Below the pieces are notes generated by a model. It did not search any database. It had not been told where the DNA came from and was given only the letters and a program-made list of their open reading frames with translations. Shown one piece after another: positions 53,923 to 63,110 of a stretch of DNA of 64,000 nt. The stretch comes from Flavobacteriaceae bacterium UBA1682 (GTDB lineage: Bacteria > Bacteroidota > Bacteroidia > Flavobacteriales > Flavobacteriaceae). Each line of letters opens with the position of its first letter. Positions within the stretch are counted from its first letter, which is position 1. The DNA lies in the NCBI GenBank assembly GCA_002320285.1, contig DCKE01000004.1:1-64000 (forward strand), read 5' to 3'. Position numbers and translations under genes: made by a program.

Positions 53923-55314
53923 CTATACCTCTACGGTTGGTTTGAACCGAGTATTTTGACCCGCTAGAAAGATTTTGATTTTAACGCGATACCTCCAATA
54001 CAGCAATACAGAGGAAGTTAATAAACCGAGACTAAGTCCGTACCAGATTCCGATAACGCCCCATTTGAATACAATTCCCATCACATAAGCCGCTGGCATA
54101 CCAACGATCCAATACGCGAAAAAAGTAATAAATGTCGGAACATTAACATCGCCAATCCCTCTTAATACACCAAGTCCCACCACCTGTACACCGTCAAACA
54201 ATTGAAATAGACCAGCAATGATCAACAATTGTGCAGCTATGGTAACTACGGCTATATCTTGAGTGAATATATAGGGCAAATACTGATTAAATACTGCAAA
54301 TAGCGTTGCCGTACAACACATAAACAAAATCACGAGATGGTAAGACGAAATCGCATAGCGTTGCAAACGCACAAAGTTTCCATTTCCAAAACTGTTTCCG
54401 GTTTTGATCGTCGCTGCAGTAGCTATACCACTTGCCATCATATAGGTTAAAGACGCCAATTGAATACCTACTTGATGAGAGGCTTGCTCAGTGGCTCCGA
54501 TGGTTCCGGCGATTAAAGCCGCTCCGGCAAAGGCCCCAATTTCAAAAACGTATTGCATCGCAACCGGTGCTCCAATTTTTAATATTCGCACACACTTATC
54601 CCATTCTACTTTAAACAATTGAAAATATTGTATATAGGCACTAAACACTTTTCCTTTAAAAACGTAGATTCCCATAGCGATCATCATCATAACACGGTCG
54701 ATTAAAGTACTGTAACCAACTCCGCTAATTCCCATAGATTCAATACCAAACATTCCCTTAACAAATACAACCGCCAATATGATGTTTAATACATTTCCCC
54801 ATATCGAAATATTCATAGCTTGTTTGGTGAAGCCCAATCCCTCAGCAAACTGTTTGAATGCATTAAAAATCATCAACGGAATAATGGATAAACTCAAAAT
54901 AAACAAATAGGGTTTTGCTACCTCTACTACTTGAGGATCTTGATCGAGATGCTCAACAGCAAATACCGATCCGTAGTATACAATCGAAAAGAGCAAAATA
55001 CTCGTTATAAGATTTAGCCAAAGGCTATTTGCCAATAGGGTTGCGCATTCTTGTTTATCTCCTCTACCGTTAGCTTGTGCTATTAATGGGGTAATTCCAT
55101 AAGCGATACCCAATCCAATGACCAATACCACCATAAAAACGGAATGGACTAAAGATACAGCAGCCAAGGGTATGGTGCCTAAAAAATGTCCAACCACCAC
55201 ACTATCTGCCATGTGCACTAAGGTATATCCCAATTGAGAGATGATTACTGGACCGGCCAATAAAAAGGTGCTTTTATAATAAGGTTTTAGCCTTTTGAAT
55301 TTAGATAATATCAT
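53923..55314 (-). CDS. MATE-family multidrug efflux transporter
   Basis: A 463-residue inner-membrane exporter with twelve hydrophobic helices in two homologous halves, starting GPVIISQLGYTLVHMADSVVVGHFLGTIPLAAVS, the conserved first MATE helix pair (NorM/DinF-like). It uses Na+ or H+ gradients to extrude cationic drugs. It is followed by the Crp/Fnr gene with a 39-base gap and may be co-transcribed with it. Confidence 0.92.
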   Translation of the reverse strand: MILSKFKRLKPYYKSTFLLAGPVIISQLGYTLVHMADSVVVGHFLGTIPLAAVSLVHSVFMVVLVIGLGIAYGITPLIAQANGRGDKQECATLLANSLWLNLITSILLFSIVYYGSVFAVEHLDQDPQVVEVAKPYLFILSLSIIPLMIFNAFKQFAEGLGFTKQAMNISIWGNVLNIILAVVFVKGMFGIESMGISGVGYSTLIDRVMMMIAMGIYVFKGKVFSAYIQYFQLFKVEWDKCVRILKIGAPVAMQYVFEIGAFAGAALIAGTIGATEQASHQVGIQLASLTYMMASGIATAATIKTGNSFGNGNFVRLQRYAISSYHLVILFMCCTATLFAVFNQYLPYIFTQDIAVVTIAAQLLIIAGLFQLFDGVQVVGLGVLRGIGDVNVPTFITFFAYWIVGMPAAYVMGIVFKWGVIGIWYGLSLGLLTSSVLLYWRYRVKIKIFLAGQNTRFKPTVEV

Positions 55315-55501
55315 CAGTTAAGGATTCTATAGTGAAAAAAGACTGCAAATTTACGCTTAATAAATTGCTTAATCGATTTTATTCCTTGAAAGCATTTTTA
55401 ATAGGTAGTTGATGACTACGGCGATTGTACAACCAGCAAAAAATCCATCGATTGACAAAGTTATCAGCTGCCCTGCAACTTGTGCTTATACTGCCGTTGG
55501 A

Positions 55502-55867
55502 CTACAGATTTTGAGCTATAGTCCACAACACTCCACTCGGATCAAATACGTGAAACTCCTTCATTCTCCATGGTTTTTCTTCTATTGGAGTCATCCGAAC
55601 AGAAAAGACCTCCGCCAGTTTGATGTGATTGAGATGGGAATACCAAGCGTCAATATCCTCGACTAAGAGGTGCTGTACCAAATTCTCCGCCAGATCTTTT
55701 TCATAAAAATTCTGTAATAAGAACGATACTTGATCTCCATAAGCGAAATAAGCAATTTGTTCATCTTCATACCTTTTCTCAAATCCGAAAACCTGATAAA
55801 AACCCAAAGAAGTTTTAAAATCCTTAGCGGGTATTAGCGTTTTTAATTCAATTGCTTTTAAATTCAT
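55502..55867 (-). CDS. VOC-family (glyoxalase/bleomycin-resistance-like) protein
   Basis: A 121-residue protein with two beta-alpha-beta-beta-beta modules: IELKTLIPAKDFKTSLGFYQVFGF at the start and HVFDPSGVLWTIAQ at the end. This is the vicinal-oxygen-chelate fold typical of dioxygenases, glyoxalase I and antibiotic-binding proteins. Metal ligands are not all obvious (candidate His in EFHVFDP), so a binding or enzymatic role cannot be decided. It appears monocistronic. Confidence 0.82.
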   Translation of the reverse strand: MNLKAIELKTLIPAKDFKTSLGFYQVFGFEKRYEDEQIAYFAYGDQVSFLLQNFYEKDLAENLVQHLLVEDIDAWYSHLNHIKLAEVFSVRMTPIEEKPWRMKEFHVFDPSGVLWTIAQNL

Positions 55868-56035
55868 AAATCATAACTTAACTATCGGTTAATTCCTTTA
55901 TAGTTCCTCAAATTTATAAAAAAAATGCCTTAATCACACTTATTTAATCGTTTTTATAATACTATAATCACAAATCAATACCTATCTGATAAAATCTTAT
56001 AATATCAGATTCTCTATAGAACAAATTACAAACAA

Positions 56036-56067
56036 AAAAGCCTTAAAATCAGACTTTTAAGGCTTTT
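56036..56067 (-). terminator. Rho-independent terminator of the blc-like unit
   Basis: Perfect 13-bp stem (AAAAGCCTTAAAA at 56036-56048 with TTTTAAGGCTTTT at 56055-56067), 6-nt loop. It is followed on the minus strand by a T run and lies 19 bases after the YcaQ-like gene stop. Confidence 0.85.
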
Positions 56068-56085
56068 ATCATTTAAAAAAAAAAT

Positions 56086-57234
56086 TTAAGGATATGCTAA
56101 ATCATTAAACTTCGCAAAGTGGTGAACACTCTGAATCAATATATCTTTTGGAACAACATAGGATTTCTCTTTCCAAAACTGTTTTACCGCTAAAATACCT
56201 CCTTGTTTTTCAAACTCAATTCTACCTATAAATTCGCTACCGAAAATCACCGGCAATACATAATGTCCGTAAATTCGTTTTTCCTTCGGTGTGTAAATCT
56301 CCCATTTATAATCAAAATCAAACAGTGTTGCGATAAACTTCCTATCCCAAAGCAAAGGATCTAAGGGTGCGATAAATTCCAGTCGCCCGGAATCCACTAT
56401 GTTTTTTGCCTTGTAAAGCACAGTGATATCTTCGGTTTTTATGTAAAAATCTTTATGGATTCCGTCAATTTTCAGCTTTTGAATACGGTCACTGTCCAAA
56501 AGACGTTTAAAAGAAGCTATTCTGCTTTTTGCGTTAAAGTTGGCAATACCGAGATAGGCATCCGAATTTTGATTCCACAACAGTCCTACTGCTCCAATTC
56601 GCCTTAATACATGCCAATCCAATTGCTGGTCGTCGGAGTCGAAGACCTGTTGATCGGGTTCTAAAAACCGAGAACGGGGCGCATAAAAACGACGCGACCG
56701 CTCTTTGTGATGGACTACAATTTTACCTTGGTAAAAAAGCAAATCCAAAACAGCACGCGATTTTTTTGCGGAACCATAACCCCAGGAGATATGCTCATCC
56801 GATTCGATTTCAATAGACGATACAAACGGTTGAGTTTCCATATAATTCAAAGCTTCCTCTGCAAGCGAGGAAAGTTCTTTAAATCGAACGTCCTCTCGAT
56901 GGAGATACCCCGAGCGGATCGCTTGTAAATGATGCCAATCTGAGATATGGTAGATCGACATCATTTTATCGTGCCCATCAATCAACAAACGATCGCGATA
57001 CAACAATTCATACAAATCGTTTTTATCGTAGTTTTCTATGCGTGATTGCAAAGTAAGATCCGCATTTCGTCCGACCACATCTACTGGGTCAAATTGTATA
57101 CAACCACTTTGTGCTATAAAATCTAAAATGCCTTGTTTGCCTTGATACTGATAGTCACCAAAGAGACCGTGTTTATACAATACATATTTTTTTGCCTCCT
57201 CCTTAGTGATCACCAAATCAGTCATTCGCGTCAT
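56086..57234 (-). CDS. YcaQ-like DNA glycosylase (HTH_42/DUF1006 winged-helix protein)
   Basis: A 382-residue protein from ATG 57234; the longer frame starts with TTG and overlaps the upstream gene. N-terminal ITKEEAKKYVLYKHGLFG and the catalytic QxD motif IQFDPVDVVGRN (Gln47, Asp49) are those of the AlkX/YcaQ family, which unhooks DNA interstrand crosslinks and alkylated purines. Tandem winged-helix folds and a beta-barrel make up the rest (ISHWG-type SxSWGYGSAK segment; PLDPLLWDRKF). It starts 8 bases after the semialdehyde dehydrogenase stop, so it is the last gene of that unit. The functional link is unclear. Confidence 0.88.
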   Translation of the reverse strand: MTRMTDLVITKEEAKKYVLYKHGLFGDYQYQGKQGILDFIAQSGCIQFDPVDVVGRNADLTLQSRIENYDKNDLYELLYRDRLLIDGHDKMMSIYHISDWHHLQAIRSGYLHREDVRFKELSSLAEEALNYMETQPFVSSIEIESDEHISWGYGSAKKSRAVLDLLFYQGKIVVHHKERSRRFYAPRSRFLEPDQQVFDSDDQQLDWHVLRRIGAVGLLWNQNSDAYLGIANFNAKSRIASFKRLLDSDRIQKLKIDGIHKDFYIKTEDITVLYKAKNIVDSGRLEFIAPLDPLLWDRKFIATLFDFDYKWEIYTPKEKRIYGHYVLPVIFGSEFIGRIEFEKQGGILAVKQFWKEKSYVVPKDILIQSVHHFAKFNDLAYP

Positions 57235-57242
57235 TTTTTGAT

Positions 57243-58688
57243 TTACTTGATATTTCCTACGCAAATATATTTTAATTCGACATAATCATCAATACCATAG
57301 TGAGATCCTTCTCTACCCGATCCAGAGTATTTAACCCCACCAAAGGGTACACTTTCCGACGAAATGATGCCTTCATTGATTCCTACAATTCCATATTCTA
57401 AAGCCTCACTCACTTTCCAGCTGCGGGTTAGGTCCTTGGTATAAAAATAAGAAGCCAAACCGTAAATGGTGTCGTTTGCCATTTGTATAGCTTCTTCGTC
57501 ATTTTTAAACTTAAACAAGGGCGCAATAGGTCCAAAAATCTCTTCTTTAGCAAATTCCATATCAGCTGTTGCATCACCGATTACAGTGGGTAGAAAAAAA
57601 TACTCATTTTGTTTTTTCCCTCCCAACAAAACCTTTCCGCCTTTGGCTACGGCATCTGCTACTAATTTTTCATTGCGTTCGATGGCTTTTTTATTGATTA
57701 GCGGACCAAAGTTAACTCCGACATCGAGTCCATTTCCGACTTTTAGTTCAGATACAGCCTGCACAAATCGTTCGACAAAAGTATCATAGATCTGCTCGTG
57801 TATCAAAATTCGATTTACACACACACAGGTTTGCCCAGAAAATCTAAATTTTCCAGCAACCGCACCTTTAACGGCTGCATCGATATCGGCATCCTCAAAA
57901 ACGATAAATGGGGCATTACCACCTAATTCCAAGCTCAATTTCTTTAAAGTCGATACGCTTTGATTACTCAAGATTTGGCCCACACGCGTAGATCCCGTAA
58001 ACGAAATCTTTGAAACCAGTGCGCTTTCACATAGAATTTTACCGGTTTCTGCGGCATGCGTTCCCACAACCACATTGATTACTCCCGCTGGGAAACCCGC
58101 TTGATCCGCTAAAGCGACCATGGCCAATGCGGAAAGTGGCGTTTCTTCACTGGGTCTAACCACCACAGTACACCCCACCGCTAAAGCTGGTCCTAATTTA
58201 CGCGTGATCATCGCCAAGGGGAAATTCCAAGGCGTTATCACCCCGACTACACCTATCGGCTGTTTGATGACCATAACCCGACGATCAGCTGTAAATCCGG
58301 GAATAATATCTCCATTGGCGCGTTTTGCTTCCTCGGCAAACCACTGTATAAAAGAAGCGCCATATTCAACCTCTCCACGACTTTCACTAAGTGGCTTACC
58401 ACATTCCAAAGTCATTAAAATAGCCAGTGGTTCCTTGTTTTTTATCAGCAATTCATACCACCGATACATAATGGTCGAGCGCTCTTTTGCCGACAAGGCT
58501 TTCCATGCACCCAAAGCTTGATGTGCACTATCGATAGCATCGTTGACCAAAAGGATATCCCCATCATAAACCGTAGACACCAAAGTTCCGTCGGCAGGAT
58601 TCATTACTTTAAATTTGTCAGTTCCCCCAGCAACCCATTGTCCGTTGATGTAAGATTGATCAAATATTAATTCTTTAAAATTTTTCAT
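57243..58688 (-). CDS. gabD: Succinate-semialdehyde dehydrogenase (NAD(P)+)
   Basis: A 481-residue ALDH-superfamily enzyme. TPWNFP (152-157), catalytic base Glu254 (LELGGNAPF) and nucleophile Cys288 (SGQTCVCVNR) are intact; the adjacent Cys290 matches the redox-active pair seen in GabD. Position 178 is Arg where most relatives have Lys (VVxKPSE), a possible cofactor-binding change. It oxidises succinic semialdehyde to succinate. It lies 96 bases after the alcohol dehydrogenase, in the order lactonase - dehydrogenase - SSADH, equivalent to BlcA of Agrobacterium, with the product entering the TCA cycle (sdhCAB is in this window). Confidence 0.9.
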   Translation of the reverse strand: MKNFKELIFDQSYINGQWVAGGTDKFKVMNPADGTLVSTVYDGDILLVNDAIDSAHQALGAWKALSAKERSTIMYRWYELLIKNKEPLAILMTLECGKPLSESRGEVEYGASFIQWFAEEAKRANGDIIPGFTADRRVMVIKQPIGVVGVITPWNFPLAMITRKLGPALAVGCTVVVRPSEETPLSALAMVALADQAGFPAGVINVVVGTHAAETGKILCESALVSKISFTGSTRVGQILSNQSVSTLKKLSLELGGNAPFIVFEDADIDAAVKGAVAGKFRFSGQTCVCVNRILIHEQIYDTFVERFVQAVSELKVGNGLDVGVNFGPLINKKAIERNEKLVADAVAKGGKVLLGGKKQNEYFFLPTVIGDATADMEFAKEEIFGPIAPLFKFKNDEEAIQMANDTIYGLASYFYTKDLTRSWKVSEALEYGIVGINEGIISSESVPFGGVKYSGSGREGSHYGIDDYVELKYICVGNIK

Positions 58689-58784
58689 CGTTTCCTATTG
58701 TATTTTCAGGTGAGCAATGACTCCCCTTTTTTATCCATATCCGTTTATATGAAAATCCGCATTTAGCTTTTAAATCTGATGGTA

Positions 58785-59912
58785 TTAGTCAAAAACAATT
58801 ACTTGACGAATGCCTTCACCTTTGGCTAAACGCTCAAAACCTTCATTGATGTCTTCCAATTTTATTCTATGTGTAATCAGCTTATCTACAGCCAATCGTC
58901 CTGTTTTATACAATTCGAGATAGGCTGGAATATCTCTTAAAGGAACACAGCTACCGAGGTAACATCCCTTTAAACTCTTTTCCTGTCCGACTAAGGTCAG
59001 CGGATTTAAACTCAATCTAGCATCGGGATGCGGCAATGCTCCGGTTACGGTAGTTCCTCCTCTTTTGGTCGCATTAAAGGCATAATCCAATGCTGGCATG
59101 GCTCCGGCAAATTCCACCGATATATCAACACCACCAGCTGTTAGTTTTTGCAATTGCTCCAAAGCATCTGTATCGGCCGAGTTAATCACTTCTTGCGCTC
59201 CGAATTCTTTAGCCATCTCCAATTTATACGGACTGATGTCGGCCGCAATTACTTGTGAAGCACCAGCAGCTTTAGCTCCCAAAATTGCCGATAAGCCTAC
59301 ACCACCAAGTCCGACTACCAAAACTGAATCACCCATTTTTAACTGAGCCGTATTGACAACCGCTCCTACTCCTGTCATCACAGCACATCCAAAAAGTGCG
59401 GCTATCTCAAATGGAATAGTCGGATCGATTTTAACCAACGAGTGTATCGATGCAACGGCATATTCTGCAAATCCCGAAACACCCAAGTGATGATATAGGT
59501 CTTGACCGTTTTGATGCAAGCGGTGATGACCGCCCAAAAGCGTCCCGTCGCCATTTGCCTTTGCTCCCGGTTCACAAAGCGCTGTTCGTCCCGTTTGACA
59601 ATAAATACAATGTCCACAGGATGGCAGAAATGCAAACACCACATGATCACCGACTTTAAAGTTCTTCACCTTAGGTCCTACTTCAACAATAACACCCGCA
59701 GCCTCATGCCCTAAAGCCATCGGTAACGGACGCGGTCGATTTCCATCAATAACCGATAAATCGGAATGACACAAACCCGCCGCTTTTATTTGTACACATA
59801 CCTCTTCTTCTCCAGGTGCGTCTAATTCTACTTCTTCGATCGTTAGGGGTTTGGATTGCGTATACGGTCTTTCCGCACCCATTTTTCTCAGTATTGCTGC
59901 TTTTATTTTCAT
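58785..59912 (-). CDS. blcB: Zinc-dependent alcohol dehydrogenase (gamma-hydroxybutyrate dehydrogenase candidate)
   Basis: A 375-residue medium-chain dehydrogenase. Catalytic zinc ligands Cys48 (GLCHSD) and His69-Glu70 (GHE), the structural zinc cysteines 99, 102, 105 and 113 (CGHCIYCQTGRTALC), and the NAD-binding VVGLGGVGLSA fingerprint are all present. General family members oxidise many alcohols. The position, 12 bases after a lactonase and before a succinate-semialdehyde dehydrogenase, matches BlcB (AttL), which oxidises 4-hydroxybutyrate. The gene symbol is by context and is less certain than the family. Confidence 0.82.
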   Translation of the reverse strand: MKIKAAILRKMGAERPYTQSKPLTIEEVELDAPGEEEVCVQIKAAGLCHSDLSVIDGNRPRPLPMALGHEAAGVIVEVGPKVKNFKVGDHVVFAFLPSCGHCIYCQTGRTALCEPGAKANGDGTLLGGHHRLHQNGQDLYHHLGVSGFAEYAVASIHSLVKIDPTIPFEIAALFGCAVMTGVGAVVNTAQLKMGDSVLVVGLGGVGLSAILGAKAAGASQVIAADISPYKLEMAKEFGAQEVINSADTDALEQLQKLTAGGVDISVEFAGAMPALDYAFNATKRGGTTVTGALPHPDARLSLNPLTLVGQEKSLKGCYLGSCVPLRDIPAYLELYKTGRLAVDKLITHRIKLEDINEGFERLAKGEGIRQVIVFD

Positions 59913-59924
59913 TTATTTGGCGTC

Positions 59925-60716
59925 TTAATTATAAAATTCGGGTGCGTGTTTAAAAGTTCCCCACTTGTCTGGATCGTGTCCGGTTACGACCATAGCATCA
60001 TTTTGATCGGCTAAAAACCGCATTTTGGCAACAGAACGCACCGAATCCACAGCCGATGCTAAAAAGCCCGGCAATACCTTATCATCCCAATGTTCCGTTG
60101 TATAAGCGGCATCAATAGCTAATAAAATAGAACCCGAATTGGGTAAGGTTAACAGAAAACTAGAATGTCCCGGTGAATGCCCCGGTGTAAATATTATCTT
60201 AAGCGTTCCATCACCATAAAAATCGTAGATATCGGTTTTCTGTCCGTCGAGAAACTGCCATTTCAGGTTGGGTTTATTAAAGTCTTTCTTAATATACCCT
60301 CCCGCAGCAAACCAATCTGCCGTAAAGGCGTATTCGTATTCAACGCGTTGAACCACATGAGTGGCGTTTGGAAAACGCCCAATCGCCCCTGTGTGATCCA
60401 AATGCAAATGGCTTTGAATCACATATTTTATACTTGCCGGATCAACTCCGAGCTTTTTAATCGCATTATAACAACCCTCCTCTTCCGTCATAACAGGCCA
60501 ATACACCTGTGTGATACCGCCCCAATGTCCAACAGGATCTGTTGCGCACTCTACTGCATTTCCTCCATCGATGATGATATTCCCTTTTGGATGTATGATT
60601 AAATACCAAGGCACGGGAATTTCATAAGGATCGTTGGACGCATTCATTTTAATGTTGTTTTCCTTACATTTCAAAACTCCGGTCTGAAACATATACAAGC
60701 GAATTTCATCAGTCAT
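59925..60716 (-). CDS. blcC: Gamma-butyrolactone/N-acyl-homoserine lactonase (BlcC/AttM-like, MBL fold)
   Basis: A 263-residue metallo-beta-lactamase-fold lactonase from ATG 60716 (the upstream in-frame TTG is rejected). The di-zinc motif HLHLDH occupies 103-108 (His103, His105, Asp107, His108), with later His in FTPGHSPGHSS and VTGHDPDKWG. The arrangement MTDEIRLYMFQTGVLKC ... IPVPWYLIIHPKG is that of AttM/AiiB-type lactonases. Agrobacterium BlcC opens gamma-butyrolactone and also acyl-homoserine lactones, quenching quorum signals. It is first in the three-gene unit, with the dehydrogenase 12 bases on. Confidence 0.87.
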   Translation of the reverse strand: MTDEIRLYMFQTGVLKCKENNIKMNASNDPYEIPVPWYLIIHPKGNIIIDGGNAVECATDPVGHWGGITQVYWPVMTEEEGCYNAIKKLGVDPASIKYVIQSHLHLDHTGAIGRFPNATHVVQRVEYEYAFTADWFAAGGYIKKDFNKPNLKWQFLDGQKTDIYDFYGDGTLKIIFTPGHSPGHSSFLLTLPNSGSILLAIDAAYTTEHWDDKVLPGFLASAVDSVRSVAKMRFLADQNDAMVVTGHDPDKWGTFKHAPEFYN

Positions 60717-60758
60717 AATTGTAGTTTTTTTGTGGTTTTTCAAAAAATTAAAAACAAA

Positions 60759-60789
60759 CGATTAACAAGTTAAAAGCCGTCTTTAATCG
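60759..60789. promoter_or_regulatory. Inverted repeat upstream of the lactonase gene
   Basis: CGATTAA (60759-60765) and its perfect reverse complement TTAATCG (60783-60789) are separated by 17 bases, 43-73 bases upstream of the lactonase start. A candidate operator for the blc-like operon; no IclR-type BlcR regulator gene is found in the window. Confidence 0.3.
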
Positions 60790-60829
60790 AATAACAATTT
60801 AATGAGAAAAAACTAAAAAAACTAAAAAA

Positions 60830-61012
60830 TCACATTTCAAAAATGTTAATCCTTTCATAATTAAGAACTTTCAACGTGTCATTCATCTTCACAAACGGTA
60901 TTTGAACACCATTCATTAATTGACTGTGGCAAATTTTCAGCACCCCCTTACTATATAATCCGCTGTGTTTTGAATTGACTTCTCGACCCAAGTAACCTAC
61001 AATCCTTTTCAT
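60830..61012 (-). CDS. Hypothetical protein, 60 aa
   Basis: A 60-residue frame from ATG 61012 (GTG 61018 is also possible). It begins MKRIVGYLGREVNSKHSGLY and is basic, soluble and of balanced composition, unlike chance frames in the surrounding AT-rich DNA. It sits between the terminator of the permease gene and the blc-like operon on the same strand. I do not recognise it; whether it is expressed is uncertain. Confidence 0.4.
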   Translation of the reverse strand: MKRIVGYLGREVNSKHSGLYSKGVLKICHSQLMNGVQIPFVKMNDTLKVLNYERINIFEM

Positions 61013-61036
61013 CAACACTGAGGCTTGGTATCAAAC

Positions 61037-61070
61037 AAAAATCCCGACTTGAATTCAAATCGGGATTTTT
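61037..61070. terminator. Rho-independent terminator
   Basis: Perfect 11-bp stem (AAAAATCCCGA at 61037-61047 with TCGGGATTTTT at 61060-61070), 12-nt loop with secondary symmetry. It is 30 bases after the permease stop on the minus strand and separates it from the small gene and blc-like operon. Confidence 0.88.
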
Positions 61071-61099
61071 GCCTTAGTTATAATTTCAGTAATATGATG

Positions 61100-62560
61100 T
61101 TATTTTCGTTTAGAAACCGGAGGTAATTCCATGTTTTTATAAGCGACGAATTTGGTTTTTTTAGTCCATTTATAACCAAACCAAATAATCAAAAAGATCG
61201 GTAATCCAACATAAGTTGCCACAACACCGACCCAATCGATTTTATCGTTTAAAAAAGCTTGATAGTTTTGACCTAAAGTAATAACCAAACAAACAAAAAA
61301 GGCAAAGAATGGTCCGAATGGAAACAGTTTCGCTCTATAGGGTAAGTCTGCAATATCTCGTCCTTGAGATACATATCCCCTTCTAAAACGGTAATGGCTA
61401 ATCGCTATGCCCAACCAAGCGATAAACCCAGTCATACCCGAAGTATTTAACAACCACAAATAGATTTGTTGATTGGGAAATAAGGAGGTCAAGAAACACA
61501 GTGCTGCCATTAAAGTTGTTGCGATTAAAGCGTTTCTAGGCACCCCTCCAGCGGTGATTTTTGAAAATATTTTTGGCGCTTTTCCTTCCCTAGCCAACGA
61601 GAAAAGCATTCTAGTAGACGCATACATCCCCGAATTTCCTGCAGAAAGCACCGATGTTAAAATCACGGCGTTCATCACTGAGGCCACAGCCAGTAATCCG
61701 GCATTTTCGAAGATGAGCGTAAACGGACTAATACTGATGTTTCTGATGTCTTCGTTTAACAAACGCACATCGGTATAAGGAATAATACTTCCGATTATAA
61801 TGATTGAGAAAACATAAAAAAGTAGAATTCTCCAAAAGATTTGCTTGGTCGCCTTAGGAATGTTTTTCTCCGGGTTTTCAGATTCTCCTGCGGCTATCCC
61901 GATAAGCTCCGTTCCCTGAAACGAAAACCCTACGATCATAGCAACACCAATTAGAGAAGCAAATCCACCGGAAAAAGGCGCGCCATTAGACGTCCAATTT
62001 TCTTTTACATGCCCAGCTCCTTCGAGTATGCCGACAATCATCAGCAACCCTATTCCTATAAATAAAACAACCGTAACGACTTTGATCAATGAAAACCAAA
62101 ATTCCATCTCTCCAAAATTTTTCGTAGAGATCACGTTAATTGCAAAGAGTAAGGCCAAGAAAATCGCACTCCATATCCACGGGTCAATATCGGGCAACCA
62201 ATAACTCATAACCAATTGAGCGGCTACCAAGTCTACCGCAATGGTGATTGCCCAGTTGTACCAATAGTTCCATCCCAAGGCAAAACCAAATCCCTCTTCG
62301 ACATATTTCGCTCCATAGGTAGAAAACGACCCTGACGTTGGCATATAAGCCGCCAATTCACCCAAACTCGTCATCAGAAAATACACCATGACACCGATAA
62401 ATAGGTAGGACAATAACGCCCCACCAGGTCCTGCTTGGGCAATAGTAGCACCGGAAGCGACAAACAGCCCCGTACCAATCGAACCCCCAATCGCAATCAT
62501 CGACAGGTGTCTTGCTTTTAAAACTCTTTTTAAACCTTGTGAATTTTCGTCTTGAACCAT
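61100..62560 (-). CDS. lysP: Lysine-specific amino-acid permease (APC superfamily, LysP-like)
   Basis: A 486-residue inner-membrane transporter with twelve hydrophobic helices. Long blocks match, from my memory of E. coli LysP, almost residue for residue: RHLSMIAIGGSIGTGLFVAS, then QAGPGGALLSYLFIG, SFSTYGAKYVEEGFGFALGW, FSFQGTELIGIAAGESENP and LSAGNSGMYASTRML. LysP imports lysine with protons. The very high similarity to a gammaproteobacterial protein could reflect strong conservation or transfer. It lies upstream of the blc-like operon, but a terminator lies between, so co-transcription is unlikely. Confidence 0.9.
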   Translation of the reverse strand: MVQDENSQGLKRVLKARHLSMIAIGGSIGTGLFVASGATIAQAGPGGALLSYLFIGVMVYFLMTSLGELAAYMPTSGSFSTYGAKYVEEGFGFALGWNYWYNWAITIAVDLVAAQLVMSYWLPDIDPWIWSAIFLALLFAINVISTKNFGEMEFWFSLIKVVTVVLFIGIGLLMIVGILEGAGHVKENWTSNGAPFSGGFASLIGVAMIVGFSFQGTELIGIAAGESENPEKNIPKATKQIFWRILLFYVFSIIIIGSIIPYTDVRLLNEDIRNISISPFTLIFENAGLLAVASVMNAVILTSVLSAGNSGMYASTRMLFSLAREGKAPKIFSKITAGGVPRNALIATTLMAALCFLTSLFPNQQIYLWLLNTSGMTGFIAWLGIAISHYRFRRGYVSQGRDIADLPYRAKLFPFGPFFAFFVCLVITLGQNYQAFLNDKIDWVGVVATYVGLPIFLIIWFGYKWTKKTKFVAYKNMELPPVSKRK

Positions 62561-62625
62561 GTTTATTTTGTTGTGTTTAATGGTATTTGTCTTTTAAAAC
62601 CATCTAATTAATCGATATTCTTAAT

Positions 62626-62928
62626 TTATAGTTCGCTCAAAAACAAACCCAATGCTAGCAGTAATGCGGGCACACTAATCCATAAAAAAGATTGAGTGGT
62701 TTTGGTTTCCCTCGCCTTAGACTTTAAATATAAAGTAGCTATCGCTAAAAACAAATTAAAAAAGACTAAAAATAGAATTACCGCTATGAGATAGTACAAA
62801 TAAGCCAAATCATACCCTCCTCCTCCAATTGAGGCATTCGAGGTATTCCATTGATCGCTAAAGAAAATTATAAAAATAAAAAGGTTGGATCCCAAAAAAA
62901 GCAATAATAATTTTATAAAAGATTTCAT
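62626..62928 (-). CDS. Hypothetical small membrane protein, 100 aa
   Basis: A 100-residue protein with three clear hydrophobic helices (about 5-25, 41-66 and 80-98) and a Gly-rich loop (ASIGGGGYDLAY). It has no recognisable family. It precedes the permease gene by 65 bases on the same strand and may share its message. The open frame and ordered helices make it a likely real gene. Confidence 0.6.
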   Translation of the reverse strand: MKSFIKLLLLFLGSNLFIFIIFFSDQWNTSNASIGGGGYDLAYLYYLIAVILFLVFFNLFLAIATLYLKSKARETKTTQSFLWISVPALLLALGLFLSEL

Positions 62929-63110
62929 ATTCTATTTTTAATTATATCGTAAAATCAATGCCGATAAAAGTAAGTTAATATTCTCAAACTGCCCGTAAAT
63001 TGGAGCTTTTTTCTTTATTTTAAATTAAAAAAAAGAAAAAATAATGCGAATGGTATGGTATGTCCGATACTTTATAGTAGTTTTAAAACTTTTAACTCAA
63101 AAGCATCTGT

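Noticed and set aside
55409..55666. 85-residue plus-strand frame opposite the VOC gene
   Set aside because: Mostly antisense to the VOC-family gene, which has a clear fold and normal length.
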